Of a DNA stretch of 64,000 nucleotides, positions 53,456-61,756 are shown piece after piece. How positions within the stretch are numbered: the stretch's first letter is position 1; every line of letters begins with the position of its first letter. The stretch is taken from the NCBI RefSeq assembly GCF_000429945.1, contig NZ_AUCV01000028.1:1-64000 (forward strand). Direction: 5' to 3'. Under the pieces are notes generated by a model. That model was not told the DNA's origin, made no database searches, and worked only from the letters and a program-made list of their open reading frames with translations. This DNA is from Desulfogranum japonicum DSM 18378. GTDB lineage: Bacteria; Desulfobacterota; Desulfobulbia; Desulfobulbales; Desulfobulbaceae. A program made the position numbers and the translations under genes.

Positions 53456-54817
53456 ATGGGCTCCAGTCTCTCGAAACTTTACAGAACCACTTACCGCCAG
53501 GTAGTGTTCACTCTCTGTAGTATTCTGCTCATCCCACCTATCATCTATGCGGGAAATACTACCCAACTCTCCACAACCGTACAGTGGGACAATCCCAAGG
53601 TGGAGCAGCAAATGCTCACTGATCGTTATCTCGAGCTGTTGGTAACAGTCCCTGAAAACGTTTCGTATTCAGACCAAGACACAAGAAGTCCCCTCAATCT
53701 TTGCCTGGTGATAGATCGCTCTGGGTCCATGGGTAGTGAAGGCAAACTGGAGATGGTCAAAAAAGCAGCGAAAGAGATGTTAGGCGGCTTGCAGCCTGGA
53801 GACCGTTTTTCTTTGATAACCTATAGCGATTCCGTGGAAATACATTTTTCTTCGATGCCGGCATCAAGGAGAGCATCTATCTATCACCTTATTGATTCCC
53901 TGGAGCCAGGTGGTAACACCTATCTCAGCGGAGGACTGGAAGCCGGGTACGAAGAAATCAAACTCCACTTTGATCCCACTGCGATCAACCGGGTATTTCT
54001 GCTCTCCGATGGCCTTGCCAACAGGGGAATCACATCATCCTTTCAACTGGCAGAAATTGCTGAGCAACATGCCAGAGAGGGTATATCTCTCTCAACCTGT
54101 GGTGTTGGCTACCAGTTTAATGAAGACCTGATGGCCGAGCTTTCAGAACGTGGCAGAGGCATGTACTACTATGTCGAAGAACCTGCACAGCTGGCTGATA
54201 TTTTCAACCAGGAATTGCGCAATCTCCGCTATCTTGCAGCAAAAGATGTCGAACTGCATCTTCAGCTTGCTCCAGGTGTCGAAATGACAGAAATCTTTGC
54301 CAACAGTTATCAGACCCATGGTCCAAATATAACGATTCAGGCCGGCGACCTCGCAGCTGGAGAACTTCGCCGAATACAACTGCATGTACAGTTCCCTGCT
54401 TTTGCTCCAGGCATACATGAAGTTGGCACCCTCTTTACCACATATCGAATCCCAGGAAGTGGGAAACTGTTTTCAAAACAGCAGAAACTCTCCGTTGTCT
54501 CGGGTAAATATGGGGATAATATTGATCGTTTTTCCGATCCTGGAGTGATGGAACGCTCAGCGGTTTTCCATGCAGACAGGGCCAGAAAAGACGCTGCCAC
54601 AGCTATCTCCCGCGGGGATATTAGAGAAGCGAAAAAACAACTGAATAGTGCCATGGAACAACTTTCAACAAGCCCAGTGCAGGGAAAAAGAATTCAGAAA
54701 GAAATGGAACAGACGAAAAAATTCAGCAACTCTTTACATAATTCCCATAATTCCGCAGACAGGGCCAGAATTGAGAAACGAATAAAACATAAAAGCTATG
54801 TCATAGAAGGATGCTGA
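53456..54817 (+). CDS. Secreted von Willebrand factor A domain protein
   Basis: 453 residues. After a basic N-terminus and hydrophobic helix (VVFTLCSILLIPPIIYAG), a vWA domain has the intact MIDAS motif CLVIDRSGSMGSEGKLEMVK (Asp87, Ser89, Ser91), with the later Thr (GGNTYLSGGL) and Asp (FLLSDGLANRG) also present, so metal-dependent ligand binding is expected. A beta-rich region follows, then a charged helical C-terminus (ARKDAATAISRGDIREAKKQ) ending KHKSYVIEGC. AAGGAGG precedes the ATG. Likely acts outside the cytoplasm with the two upstream genes. Confidence 0.88.
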   Translation: MGSSLSKLYRTTYRQVVFTLCSILLIPPIIYAGNTTQLSTTVQWDNPKVEQQMLTDRYLELLVTVPENVSYSDQDTRSPLNLCLVIDRSGSMGSEGKLEMVKKAAKEMLGGLQPGDRFSLITYSDSVEIHFSSMPASRRASIYHLIDSLEPGGNTYLSGGLEAGYEEIKLHFDPTAINRVFLLSDGLANRGITSSFQLAEIAEQHAREGISLSTCGVGYQFNEDLMAELSERGRGMYYYVEEPAQLADIFNQELRNLRYLAAKDVELHLQLAPGVEMTEIFANSYQTHGPNITIQAGDLAAGELRRIQLHVQFPAFAPGIHEVGTLFTTYRIPGSGKLFSKQQKLSVVSGKYGDNIDRFSDPGVMERSAVFHADRARKDAATAISRGDIREAKKQLNSAMEQLSTSPVQGKRIQKEMEQTKKFSNSLHNSHNSADRARIEKRIKHKSYVIEGC

Positions 54818-54905
54818 ACCTGCTGCATCAGAATGTTTTCGGGATTTCCTTTTCTGGGATTTCCCGGGAACATTGGAAACAATACCTATCTGTTAACCGG
54901 TGAAC

Positions 54906-55394
54906 TTAGCAGAGGTAACCACGTAACATAGTATCATGATTCCTCTTTTCAGCTCTTTCAAATTTACAGCCTACACGCCGCTTTTTGCTATCCAGATGAA
55001 CCACTTTCATCCTTTTCTGAATTTCCCTGTTTTGTTGATTATCCAAACGGAAAACAACTCTCAGCGTATCATGCAGTCGAACCACCTGATCATCATAGAT
55101 ATTGAGCGCTAAACCTCCCAGGGAAAGATCTGCAACAATACCTGTTCGCATCTTTCGCGTATACTGTGAATCGTTCACATACTCAGCATACAGATGTACT
55201 TTTTTACGAGAAGACTGTCGAAAATCAATCTGGATGGGAAAAATCTTTCCGCACGAACACCTCACCTGTACACAATGCTTTTTTCGCTTCAATTTTTCCA
55301 CATCAACGATACGAACTTTTTCACATGATGGACACATGACGATAATAGTTCCTAATTGACTGACGCTGTACTGTACCGCCTTTTGATTACTCAT
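54906..55394 (-). CDS. PilZ-domain protein with N-terminal zinc ribbon
   Basis: 162 residues from the ATG at 55394 (AAGG upstream); the longer frame to 55505 adds sequence without family character. The N-terminus has a Cys pair CPSC and a second group CSCG about 25 residues on, a likely zinc ribbon. A PilZ domain follows: FRQSSRKK (RxxxR) and GIVADLSLGGLALNIYDD (DxSxxG), both needed for cyclic di-GMP binding, and VVHLDSKKRRVGCKFE near the end. It probably acts as a c-di-GMP receptor; the target is unknown. Confidence 0.85.
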   Translation of the reverse strand: MSNQKAVQYSVSQLGTIIVMCPSCEKVRIVDVEKLKRKKHCVQVRCSCGKIFPIQIDFRQSSRKKVHLYAEYVNDSQYTRKMRTGIVADLSLGGLALNIYDDQVVRLHDTLRVVFRLDNQQNREIQKRMKVVHLDSKKRRVGCKFERAEKRNHDTMLRGYLC

Positions 55395-55720
55395 ATTCGC
55401 CGCCTTAAGATGCAAAACTATAGCAACAGTTTCTGATATGTTATTTCTTTCCCGGGCAAAAAAAAAATCCATGTTCAAAGGCTCAGTGTGTACTTGCTGG
55501 ATCATGGCCTGTCAATATACCCTCGTCCCGTGTCAGCAATTTGGCACTCTTTGTAAAACATATCGGCTCACATTCCATCCAGCCACCCGCGTAAAAGCGG
55601 GATCACTGACATAAGCCAACTATAATACTGTAACAATTTCATGACAACGTATTCATAATACAAAATGGGTCATAACTTGCATATTATGCGCACACATCAT
55701 TCATAATTACAGGGACGCAT
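55395..55720. other. Intergenic region
   Basis: 326 bp between divergent PilZ and beta-barrel genes. AT-rich, expected to carry both promoters; nothing specific recognised. Confidence 0.4.
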
Positions 55721-56425
55721 ATGAACAAACTGACATTATTTGCCGGCTTGCTACTAATCATAATCTCTCAAACTTCTGCCTTGGCCGAGCCAGGGTCTGT
55801 TACTGTTGGTGCCAAAGGGGGCACACTCGGTGTTGGCGGAGAAGCGGATATAGGATTGAATGACTATCTTCACCTGCGTGGTGGGGTCAACCTTTTGAAA
55901 TTTTCCTTTGATTCAACCATTTCAAATATCGATTATGAAATGGAGCCTGAGTTCAAAAACGCCTCTCTCCTTTTGGACTGGTATCCGTTTGGGGGCGCTT
56001 TTCGCCTCACCGGAGGACTGTTTCTCAATGATAATAACATCGACCTGACGGGAACACCTCGAAGTGATTCTGAATATTGGGACGCGATCCCGGCAGGTTA
56101 TGAAGCATATCGATCCTATGCCGATTCTATCAGAGTTCATGGTTCAGTGGATTTCAACACCCTGGCGCCCTATGTGGGAATGGGCTGGAATAGCAATACA
56201 GAAAAAAAAGAAGGCTGGGGTCTTGCCTTTGAAATAGGCGTACTGTTCCAGGGAAGCCCTTCGGTCTCATCCTTAACAGTTACTGCAGATGAACCTTTTG
56301 ATGTCTTGGCAAATCATCCTGAAGTACAGCAATTCCTGAAAGAAGAACAACAGGCCATTGAGGATGATCTGGAAAATTTTCAATATTATCCTGTGGCTTC
56401 CCTTACCTTGAGCTATACATTCTAG
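55721..56425 (+). CDS. Outer-membrane beta-barrel-like protein
   Basis: 234 residues with a signal peptide (MNKLTLFAGLLLIIISQTSA, cleavage near ALAEP). Alternating strands such as VTVGAKGGTLGVGGEADIGL, YLHLRGGVNLLKFSFD, FRLTGGLFLNDNNIDL and APYVGMGWNSN, plus a terminal aromatic residue (LTLSYTF), are features of small outer-membrane barrels. No catalytic motif. It stands alone and is followed by a strong hairpin at 56491-56520. Confidence 0.7.
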   Translation: MNKLTLFAGLLLIIISQTSALAEPGSVTVGAKGGTLGVGGEADIGLNDYLHLRGGVNLLKFSFDSTISNIDYEMEPEFKNASLLLDWYPFGGAFRLTGGLFLNDNNIDLTGTPRSDSEYWDAIPAGYEAYRSYADSIRVHGSVDFNTLAPYVGMGWNSNTEKKEGWGLAFEIGVLFQGSPSVSSLTVTADEPFDVLANHPEVQQFLKEEQQAIEDDLENFQYYPVASLTLSYTF

Positions 56426-56490
56426 CCCATTCTGTTTCAGGCACCATACCTGGCTTCCGCAGGCTCAAAACGTAAACTGCAGAATATGCC

Positions 56491-56525
56491 ACAGCCACCA
56501 CCTATGAGGGTGGTGGCTGTAACTG
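56491..56525. terminator. Terminator hairpin between convergent genes
   Basis: ACAGCCACCACC / GGTGGTGGCTGT, a perfect 12-bp stem, followed on the plus strand by AACTGTATTTTT. It serves the barrel gene and overlaps the end of the minus-strand iron-sulfur gene, whose stop lies within it. Confidence 0.65.
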
Positions 56526-57662
56526 TATTTTTCCCTGCCGGTTGCGACAACCACGATGCGCCGCATGCATACGGTGCTGAAAACTCCATTTAACGGCCAG
56601 CCGGACAAGATACAACCAGGGGCTTGCCCACACCCTGGGCCGCTGTTCGAGCAGCGTCACTTTACCAAACAGCAAATCCAGAATATGGCAGGTCGTCATA
56701 TGCCTGCCAAGATATTCGCTACATCCACCACAGTATGTAACGACTGTGAGCGCTGAAATCGCGGTAAACTCCTGCTGACGAATCTGTCCCCATGCCCCGG
56801 CCAACTCTGCATCGAGCAGATGTACGCCTCCCCCCTCCCCGCAGCAAATGGTATGGGATCCTGTGTGTTGCATTTCATGACACTGTATTCCCATCCTACT
56901 CAGTAAAGAGCGAACAGCTTCATGGAGTTCCTGATGATCCCGGGTAACACAGCAATCATGCACAGTGGCGGTTCCTTCAAAAACAGGTAATACCAGATGC
57001 TCGCAAGTGTCAAGATACTCGTATATTGTTCGTATACGGAGAGACCCGGCCTGGGATGACAGCATGGAGTAACAGCCAGGACAGCTGACATAGATGGTTT
57101 CGACCCCTGCCTTCCGGAGCACGCTGCACATGTCACGCACTTGTGATTCTGCCGCAGATACGTCTCCGAGATCGTGGGAAGGCCGCGCACAGCAATCAAG
57201 TACAAGACCGAGATGTTCTATGTTTGCTGCCAATGTGTAAAAAAGTTGCTGAAAGACCTTCGGTCTTGTCCCTGGCAATGAACAACCAGGAAAATAGACA
57301 GCCCGACATCCGGTCGGCAAACCATACCAACTGAGCAATGATGAAGATCCTGCTTTTTCCCAAAATCGCAAAGGTCCATGGGCAGAATACCGCCCCTCCC
57401 CTTCCTCAATGTAAAGAGTACGTACGGCCAACACCATTTCTGCGGGGTCAAGTCCCTGTGGACAAACACTGCTGCATAATCTGCAAAGACTGCAGAAGAA
57501 AGGATTTACATCTCCAACACCGTTTATCCAACTGGCAGCCAAGACTTTTGGGTTACCAAAATTCTTCAGAAAACGACATTTTCCAACGCATATCCCACAC
57601 TGGGTGCAATGAGCTCCCATATGCGCACACAACCTTTTTGCTTTCTCTCCATTCCCTTCCAT
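56502..57662 (-). CDS. HdrD/GlpC-type iron-sulfur protein
   Basis: 386 residues. Two ferredoxin-type 4Fe-4S motifs near the N-terminus (CTQCGICVGKC and CSLCRLCSSVCP) and two CCG-type domains (FPGCS..LDCCARPSHDLG, then HDCC..TICCGEGGG), the layout of HdrD, GlpC and related subunits that pass electrons between membrane and soluble partners. The family links menaquinone or disulfide redox to dehydrogenases such as lactate or glycerol-3-phosphate. No flavin partner is adjacent, so the substrate is open. A long basic tail after the last domain is unusual. Confidence 0.85.
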   Translation of the reverse strand: MEGNGEKAKRLCAHMGAHCTQCGICVGKCRFLKNFGNPKVLAASWINGVGDVNPFFCSLCRLCSSVCPQGLDPAEMVLAVRTLYIEEGEGRYSAHGPLRFWEKAGSSSLLSWYGLPTGCRAVYFPGCSLPGTRPKVFQQLFYTLAANIEHLGLVLDCCARPSHDLGDVSAAESQVRDMCSVLRKAGVETIYVSCPGCYSMLSSQAGSLRIRTIYEYLDTCEHLVLPVFEGTATVHDCCVTRDHQELHEAVRSLLSRMGIQCHEMQHTGSHTICCGEGGGVHLLDAELAGAWGQIRQQEFTAISALTVVTYCGGCSEYLGRHMTTCHILDLLFGKVTLLEQRPRVWASPWLYLVRLAVKWSFQHRMHAAHRGCRNRQGKIQLQPPPS

Positions 57663-57841
57663 CAGCGCCTTTACTTTCCCAGGTTAACGGTTACAATTAT
57701 CTTCAGTCTCCAGGTAAACTGTTATTGCGAAATATGTAAGCACAAGTTACCCATGAGGCTTAACGGTTCGACTTACAAGCAGGTGAATGTGCCCAGCTTT
57801 TTTTCTGAATTATCCATACAAATCCTGTCTACGAGGTCCAG

Positions 57842-58540
57842 GTGGAAAACCTTCTTAGTCAGCTTGAAACAACATTACAAACATCTCTTCTGTTATCCCT
57901 GGGGATAGCCTATCTGGGTGGGCTCCTGGCCAGTCTGACGCCCTGCATTTATCCCATGATCCCGATCACGGCCGGAGTTATAAGCCATTCGAATCTTGGG
58001 GGTTCAAAGCTACGGGGGTTTCTGTTATCTTTGAGTTATGTGGCCGGCATGGCCTTAACCTATGCACTGCTTGGGATATTCGCAGCTGCCACCGGTCATT
58101 TTTTTGGATCTGTAAGCACCAACCCATGGACCCTGATCGTAGTAGCCAACCTCATTCTATTGTTTGCTCTCAGTATGCTGGATGTATTTGAGCTGCCTAC
58201 CGTTGCCAGTTCATTCACAACGAAATGGCAAGGCGTTCCCGGTGTTTTTATTGCCGGCATATCCTCAGCCCTAGTCGCAGGTCCCTGTACCGCGCCTGTT
58301 CTCGGAGTTCTGCTTACCTATGTCGCCTCAACTCAGAACCTGGGTACTGGTGGGATACTGCTTTTTTCTTTCAGTCTGGGTATGGGAACATTACTGCTGG
58401 TCATTGGAACCTTTTCAAGCTTCCTGGCCGCCATCCCCCGATCAGGCCTCTGGATGGTACGCATAAAAAAAATCATGGGGCTCTGTATGCTGATATTGGC
58501 TGAATACTTTTTTATTAAGGCGGGAACGTATCTTATTTAG
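57842..58540 (+). CDS. CcdA/DsbD-like thiol-disulfide transporter
   Basis: 232 residues, GTG start. Six or so membrane helices of the CcdA type: LGGLLASLTPCIYPMIPITA with the first redox cysteine and SALVAGPCTAPVLGVLLTYV with the second. The protein carries electrons from cytoplasmic thioredoxin across the membrane to periplasmic thiol proteins, including those used for c-haem attachment. The TlpA-like gene 68 bp downstream is the likely partner. Given the many c-type cytochromes here, a role in their maturation is plausible. Confidence 0.9.
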   Translation: MENLLSQLETTLQTSLLLSLGIAYLGGLLASLTPCIYPMIPITAGVISHSNLGGSKLRGFLLSLSYVAGMALTYALLGIFAAATGHFFGSVSTNPWTLIVVANLILLFALSMLDVFELPTVASSFTTKWQGVPGVFIAGISSALVAGPCTAPVLGVLLTYVASTQNLGTGGILLFSFSLGMGTLLLVIGTFSSFLAAIPRSGLWMVRIKKIMGLCMLILAEYFFIKAGTYLI

Positions 58541-58608
58541 TGTCTATCCATAAGACATGGTAACTTCATACGTCCAAAAACTTCATAAACCTTAAACAAG
58601 GCTATTCC

Positions 58609-59106
58609 ATGAATTTTCGCATTGCACTGATAGTTCTGTTTTCCTTCTTTTTCACCTTCGCACCTTCTCTTGGACTTTCCAATGAGATCGGTAAACGTCT
58701 CCCAGCATTCAATGGCAAAACCCTTGACGGAAGTTCCATACGGATGAATAGCATCATCGGTAAAAAACCTGTGCTGATTGTTTTCTGGGCGTCGTGGTGC
58801 CCAAGCTGTAAATCGGAAGTACCCCGTATTAATGAGCTGGTTAAAAAATATAAAAGCAAGGGAATGGAATTTATTGGCATTAATATCGGGGCCAACGACT
58901 CTCCCAAAAGGGCTAAGGCTTTTGTAAAAAAGACCAAAATGAATTATCCGGTCATTTTCGATAAAACAGGTACCATCAGCAACCAGTACAGGATTGTAGG
59001 TGTCCCCACAATCATTGTTGCTGACAGTGCAGGAGTAATCCAGTTCAAGAATTATGGCACCCCAAACATCACAGATAAAGTCTATGAAATATTGAATTCA
59101 AAATAA
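58609..59106 (+). CDS. TlpA/ResA-like periplasmic thioredoxin
   Basis: 165 residues with a signal sequence (MNFRIALIVLFSFFFTFAPS). Thioredoxin fold with the active site FWASWCPSCKSE (CxxC), GMEFIGINIGANDSPKRAKA and the cis-proline segment VGVPTIIVADSAG. It keeps apocytochrome cysteines or other periplasmic thiols reduced. Same strand as, and just after, the CcdA-like gene, which is expected to reduce it. Confidence 0.93.
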   Translation: MNFRIALIVLFSFFFTFAPSLGLSNEIGKRLPAFNGKTLDGSSIRMNSIIGKKPVLIVFWASWCPSCKSEVPRINELVKKYKSKGMEFIGINIGANDSPKRAKAFVKKTKMNYPVIFDKTGTISNQYRIVGVPTIIVADSAGVIQFKNYGTPNITDKVYEILNSK

Positions 59107-59121
59107 CCGGTCAACAAAAAA

Positions 59122-59152
59122 AAAGCGGTCAGAATTTTCTAACCGCTTTTCT
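59122..59152. terminator. Bidirectional Rho-independent terminator
   Basis: AAAAGCGGT..ACCGCTTTT with loop CAGAATTTTCTA and a preceding A-run, 16 bp after the TlpA stop. The A-run before and T-rich end after the stem allow termination in both directions, fitting the convergent thioesterase gene. Confidence 0.75.
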
Positions 59153-59201
59153 AAAAAGACACAGAGCTTTCTTACAACATCTTTGTTCATGCCTGCTGAT
59201 A

Positions 59202-59627
59202 TCAGGGTTCATCCTCCTGTGATACCAGGGGATAGGACTGCTGTACGATATCCGGTATGGTCTGTGGCCTTCCAGTTGCAATATCACAAAAAATAAACAG
59301 GGTCTCCGCCTTGGCGATGAGCGTATCATCATCAGGGCGATGGAACTTAAATTTGCGCAGAGAGCGAAATTTTTTTAATTCTGCGACCCATGTATGCACG
59401 TGCAGCAGATCCCCCGCGTAGCTGGAGTGGTGATACTCAATCTTATGGCTGCGAATAATCCAGGTGGCCCCATGCTCAACATATCGCGTATAAGGCCAGC
59501 CAAGGAGAGCAGAATGATGCATGGCCGCATCCTGCATCCACTGCACATACTGGACATTTCCAGTATGCCCGTTAACATCGATTACCGACTCCGGAACAAT
59601 TATTTCAAGGGTGCCAATGGGTATCAT
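59202..59627 (-). CDS. Acyl-CoA thioesterase, 4HBT family
   Basis: 141 residues, hotdog fold. The 4-hydroxybenzoyl-CoA thioesterase-type site is visible: VIDVNGHTGNVQYVQWMQDA with the nucleophilic Asp and the H-x-N pattern, followed by YHHSSYAGDLLHVHTWV. Such enzymes hydrolyse short or medium acyl-CoAs; the substrate is not readable. It overlaps the TolC-like gene by 4 bp on the same strand. Confidence 0.85.
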   Translation of the reverse strand: MIPIGTLEIIVPESVIDVNGHTGNVQYVQWMQDAAMHHSALLGWPYTRYVEHGATWIIRSHKIEYHHSSYAGDLLHVHTWVAELKKFRSLRKFKFHRPDDDTLIAKAETLFIFCDIATGRPQTIPDIVQQSYPLVSQEDEP

Positions 59628-61021
59628 TCTGGTAATTGTGCTCGACCTTCAAAGGTATCAAGATTATGTCCACTGGCAGCAAGCAATCTTTGCTTGGCCA
59701 AATGATATGAAACCAGGGACTGGGCCAGTCGACCATAGGTGGTAGTCAGGTCTCGCTGGGCTTCATTGAGGCGAACCAGCGAAGTTTCACCAGCTTCGTA
59801 CTCATTTTTTGCAAGATCACGGTTTTCCTCAACCAGCTTGACACTCTCCCGTTGCAGCCGCACCTGCTCCTTGGCCGCCTCCAGCAAAGCGACATCCTGA
59901 CGAATTTCTGCTGCAACCTGGTTACGCACATTGGCCAGGGTATATTCTGCTTCACGTCTGACCTGCTTGGCTTCAAAGAGCCTGGCCTTGTCTTCCCCAC
60001 CGGAAAACAGGTTCCATTGCAAATTGAGGGAAATTGAGTTGCCGAAATCATCACCGGTAAAGCCCGCATCTTCCTCCCGGGCACCAGTGACATCGCCAGC
60101 CAACTGAACCGTAGGGTAAAATGGAGCCTTGGCCATGCCTGTGCCGGCTTCAGCCCGCTGTACGATCTTTTCCAACTGCCGAACATCCGGACGAACGGAC
60201 AATGCATCCTGAATCAAGCTGCTGACTTCAGTACTGGAAGCATCCAGGGTAACGTCCTTATCCAGGGAGGACAGACGAATATGTGCAGGCAACTGGGCGT
60301 CGGATAAACCCATCAAAGCGGCCAGTCCATAACTGGCTGCCTCAAACTCTCGTTTGCTGAGCATAAGGCTGGTTCGCGCTGAATTAAGCTGAACCTTAAT
60401 ATTCAATATATCCCCCCAGGGTCCGGCACCTACATCATATCGATTTTGAGCGTCCTCCAGCTGGCGAAGATAAAAGGCCTCATCAGCCTGGGCAATATCC
60501 ACATTGGTCTGCGCCAGTTGAGCGTTATAAAATGCCTCTGCAACAGACGTCACCAGAAGCCGCTGGCTGTCCACCAGAGCAGCCTGAGCTGATTTTTGCC
60601 CGAATTCTGAGCTCTTATTATTAAATGTTCTATAAAAGCCATCAAAAAGAACCCAGGTAGCCTGCAGCCCCACAGCAAAGGAATCCGTATCCTGATCAGC
60701 TGCGCCGCCATACAGAGAAGCCAACATCTGATTGTATTGGTAATTGGTGTCAGAGAGCCGCTGATGCTGAGCGGTGCCTGTGGCATTAAGACTGGGCCAC
60801 CAGGCAGCAACAGCCTGCCTGACTCGGGCCTGGGCCTGTTCAACCCGGGCCTGGGCAGCGTGCAGATCAGGATTTGCTTCAAGTGCGATATTTTGTGCAG
60901 CTTGCAGATCCAGTACATCCACATTGTCCAGAACGGTTCCCGCGTTTTCCTCTGCCTGCGATGTAATCACCAGCAGCAGGACAATAAGGCTACTCCCTAT
61001 TATTGTGCGTATTGTGTTCAT
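59624..61021 (-). CDS. TolC family outer-membrane efflux protein
   Basis: 465 residues with a signal peptide (SSLIVLLLVITSQAEE). The long helices with duplicate pattern ALEANPDLHAAQARVEQAQA and later ARTSLMLSKREFEAASYGLA, the strand-rich segment ATWVLFDGFYRT and the FSGG motif (LQWNLFSGGEDKARLFEAKQ) fit the TolC/NodT fold. It forms a trimeric outer-membrane duct for RND, MFS or type I exporters. No matching inner-membrane pump or adaptor is adjacent; the MATE transporter at 61.7 kb is divergent. Confidence 0.9.
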   Translation of the reverse strand: MNTIRTIIGSSLIVLLLVITSQAEENAGTVLDNVDVLDLQAAQNIALEANPDLHAAQARVEQAQARVRQAVAAWWPSLNATGTAQHQRLSDTNYQYNQMLASLYGGAADQDTDSFAVGLQATWVLFDGFYRTFNNKSSEFGQKSAQAALVDSQRLLVTSVAEAFYNAQLAQTNVDIAQADEAFYLRQLEDAQNRYDVGAGPWGDILNIKVQLNSARTSLMLSKREFEAASYGLAALMGLSDAQLPAHIRLSSLDKDVTLDASSTEVSSLIQDALSVRPDVRQLEKIVQRAEAGTGMAKAPFYPTVQLAGDVTGAREEDAGFTGDDFGNSISLNLQWNLFSGGEDKARLFEAKQVRREAEYTLANVRNQVAAEIRQDVALLEAAKEQVRLQRESVKLVEENRDLAKNEYEAGETSLVRLNEAQRDLTTTYGRLAQSLVSYHLAKQRLLAASGHNLDTFEGRAQLPE

Positions 61022-61060
61022 GGTTACTCCGGTAACGCTGATCGTTTTTGATTATCTTGG

Positions 61061-61209
61061 CTAGGAGTCTGTCGGAGAATTGCAATTTTTTCTCAGATTA
61101 AGGCATTTTCAGGAAATCAAGCACAGCCATATAATTGATATTGCGAGCATTGTTTCTCTGAAAATAACACAAATATGGGGAAAAAGAGCTTTCTCTGACA
61201 GACTCCTAG
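61061..61209. repeat. 149-bp MITE-like element with 19-bp terminal inverted repeats
   Basis: Left end CTAGGAGTCTGTCGGAGAA and right end TTCTCTGACAGACTCCTAG, complementary at 18 of 19 positions. The ends begin and finish with CTAG, which may be the target duplication. The interior is AT-rich and non-coding. Unrelated to the 166-bp family. A non-autonomous relative of an insertion sequence is the simplest explanation. Confidence 0.7.
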
Positions 61210-61357
61210 ACTATACCCTGTATGGGCAGACGGCATCCTAAAAAAATCTACCCATCACAAGCCGGATATCTATCTGCTCGCCCCACAAGATAACTTTTTT
61301 GTGTTTGATATACAAACACCGTAACTAAAAAAGATATAAAAAATAGTTCAATAGAGC

Positions 61358-61524
61358 TTAGGGTCACGGAAAAAATACATTATCCCCTCTTGCTTGTCTC
61401 TCAACTCAATAACATCGTCGCGTCAATGGCTCAATACGGCCAGCATGAAACCATTGACGCGACGTGGTTACCATACCGATATCCTGCGCATTTTTGGGAT
61501 ATATATTATTTTCCGAGCCTCTTA
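61358..61524 (+). repeat. MITE-like palindromic element, copy 3 (full length)
   Basis: 167 bp, ends TTAGGGTCACGGAAAA and TTTTCCGAGCCTCTTA, with the core palindrome CATCGTCGCGTCAATGG / CCATTGACGCGACGTGG. Same orientation as copies 1 and 2. Confidence 0.8.
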
Positions 61525-61756
61525 TCTTCGGGGAAAAATATGCCGCCTGTCAGTTTCTTGCTTTTCTTTCTTTCGCGAACACCGTACATTGCTTCCCGCT
61601 ACACAGACAGAATAAGACCTTCTCCCAGCACTCCATTGCTGCAAAATCACGGGACGTCCAACCGTTGAACAGGTCTCATTCCGGTTTCATCTCCCTTGCG
61701 TCACGGCTACTCCACAAAAACAACCGCAAAAAAATAATTCATATATTGCACCCACA

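Larger units (their letters stand above)
61022..61756. other. Intergenic region with two different MITE-like elements
   Basis: 735 bp between tolC-like (minus) and MATE (plus) genes. It holds a 149-bp element (61061-61209) and MITE copy 3 (61358-61524). Several overlapping open frames at 61390-61760 run through the repeat and are not credible genes. Confidence 0.6.
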
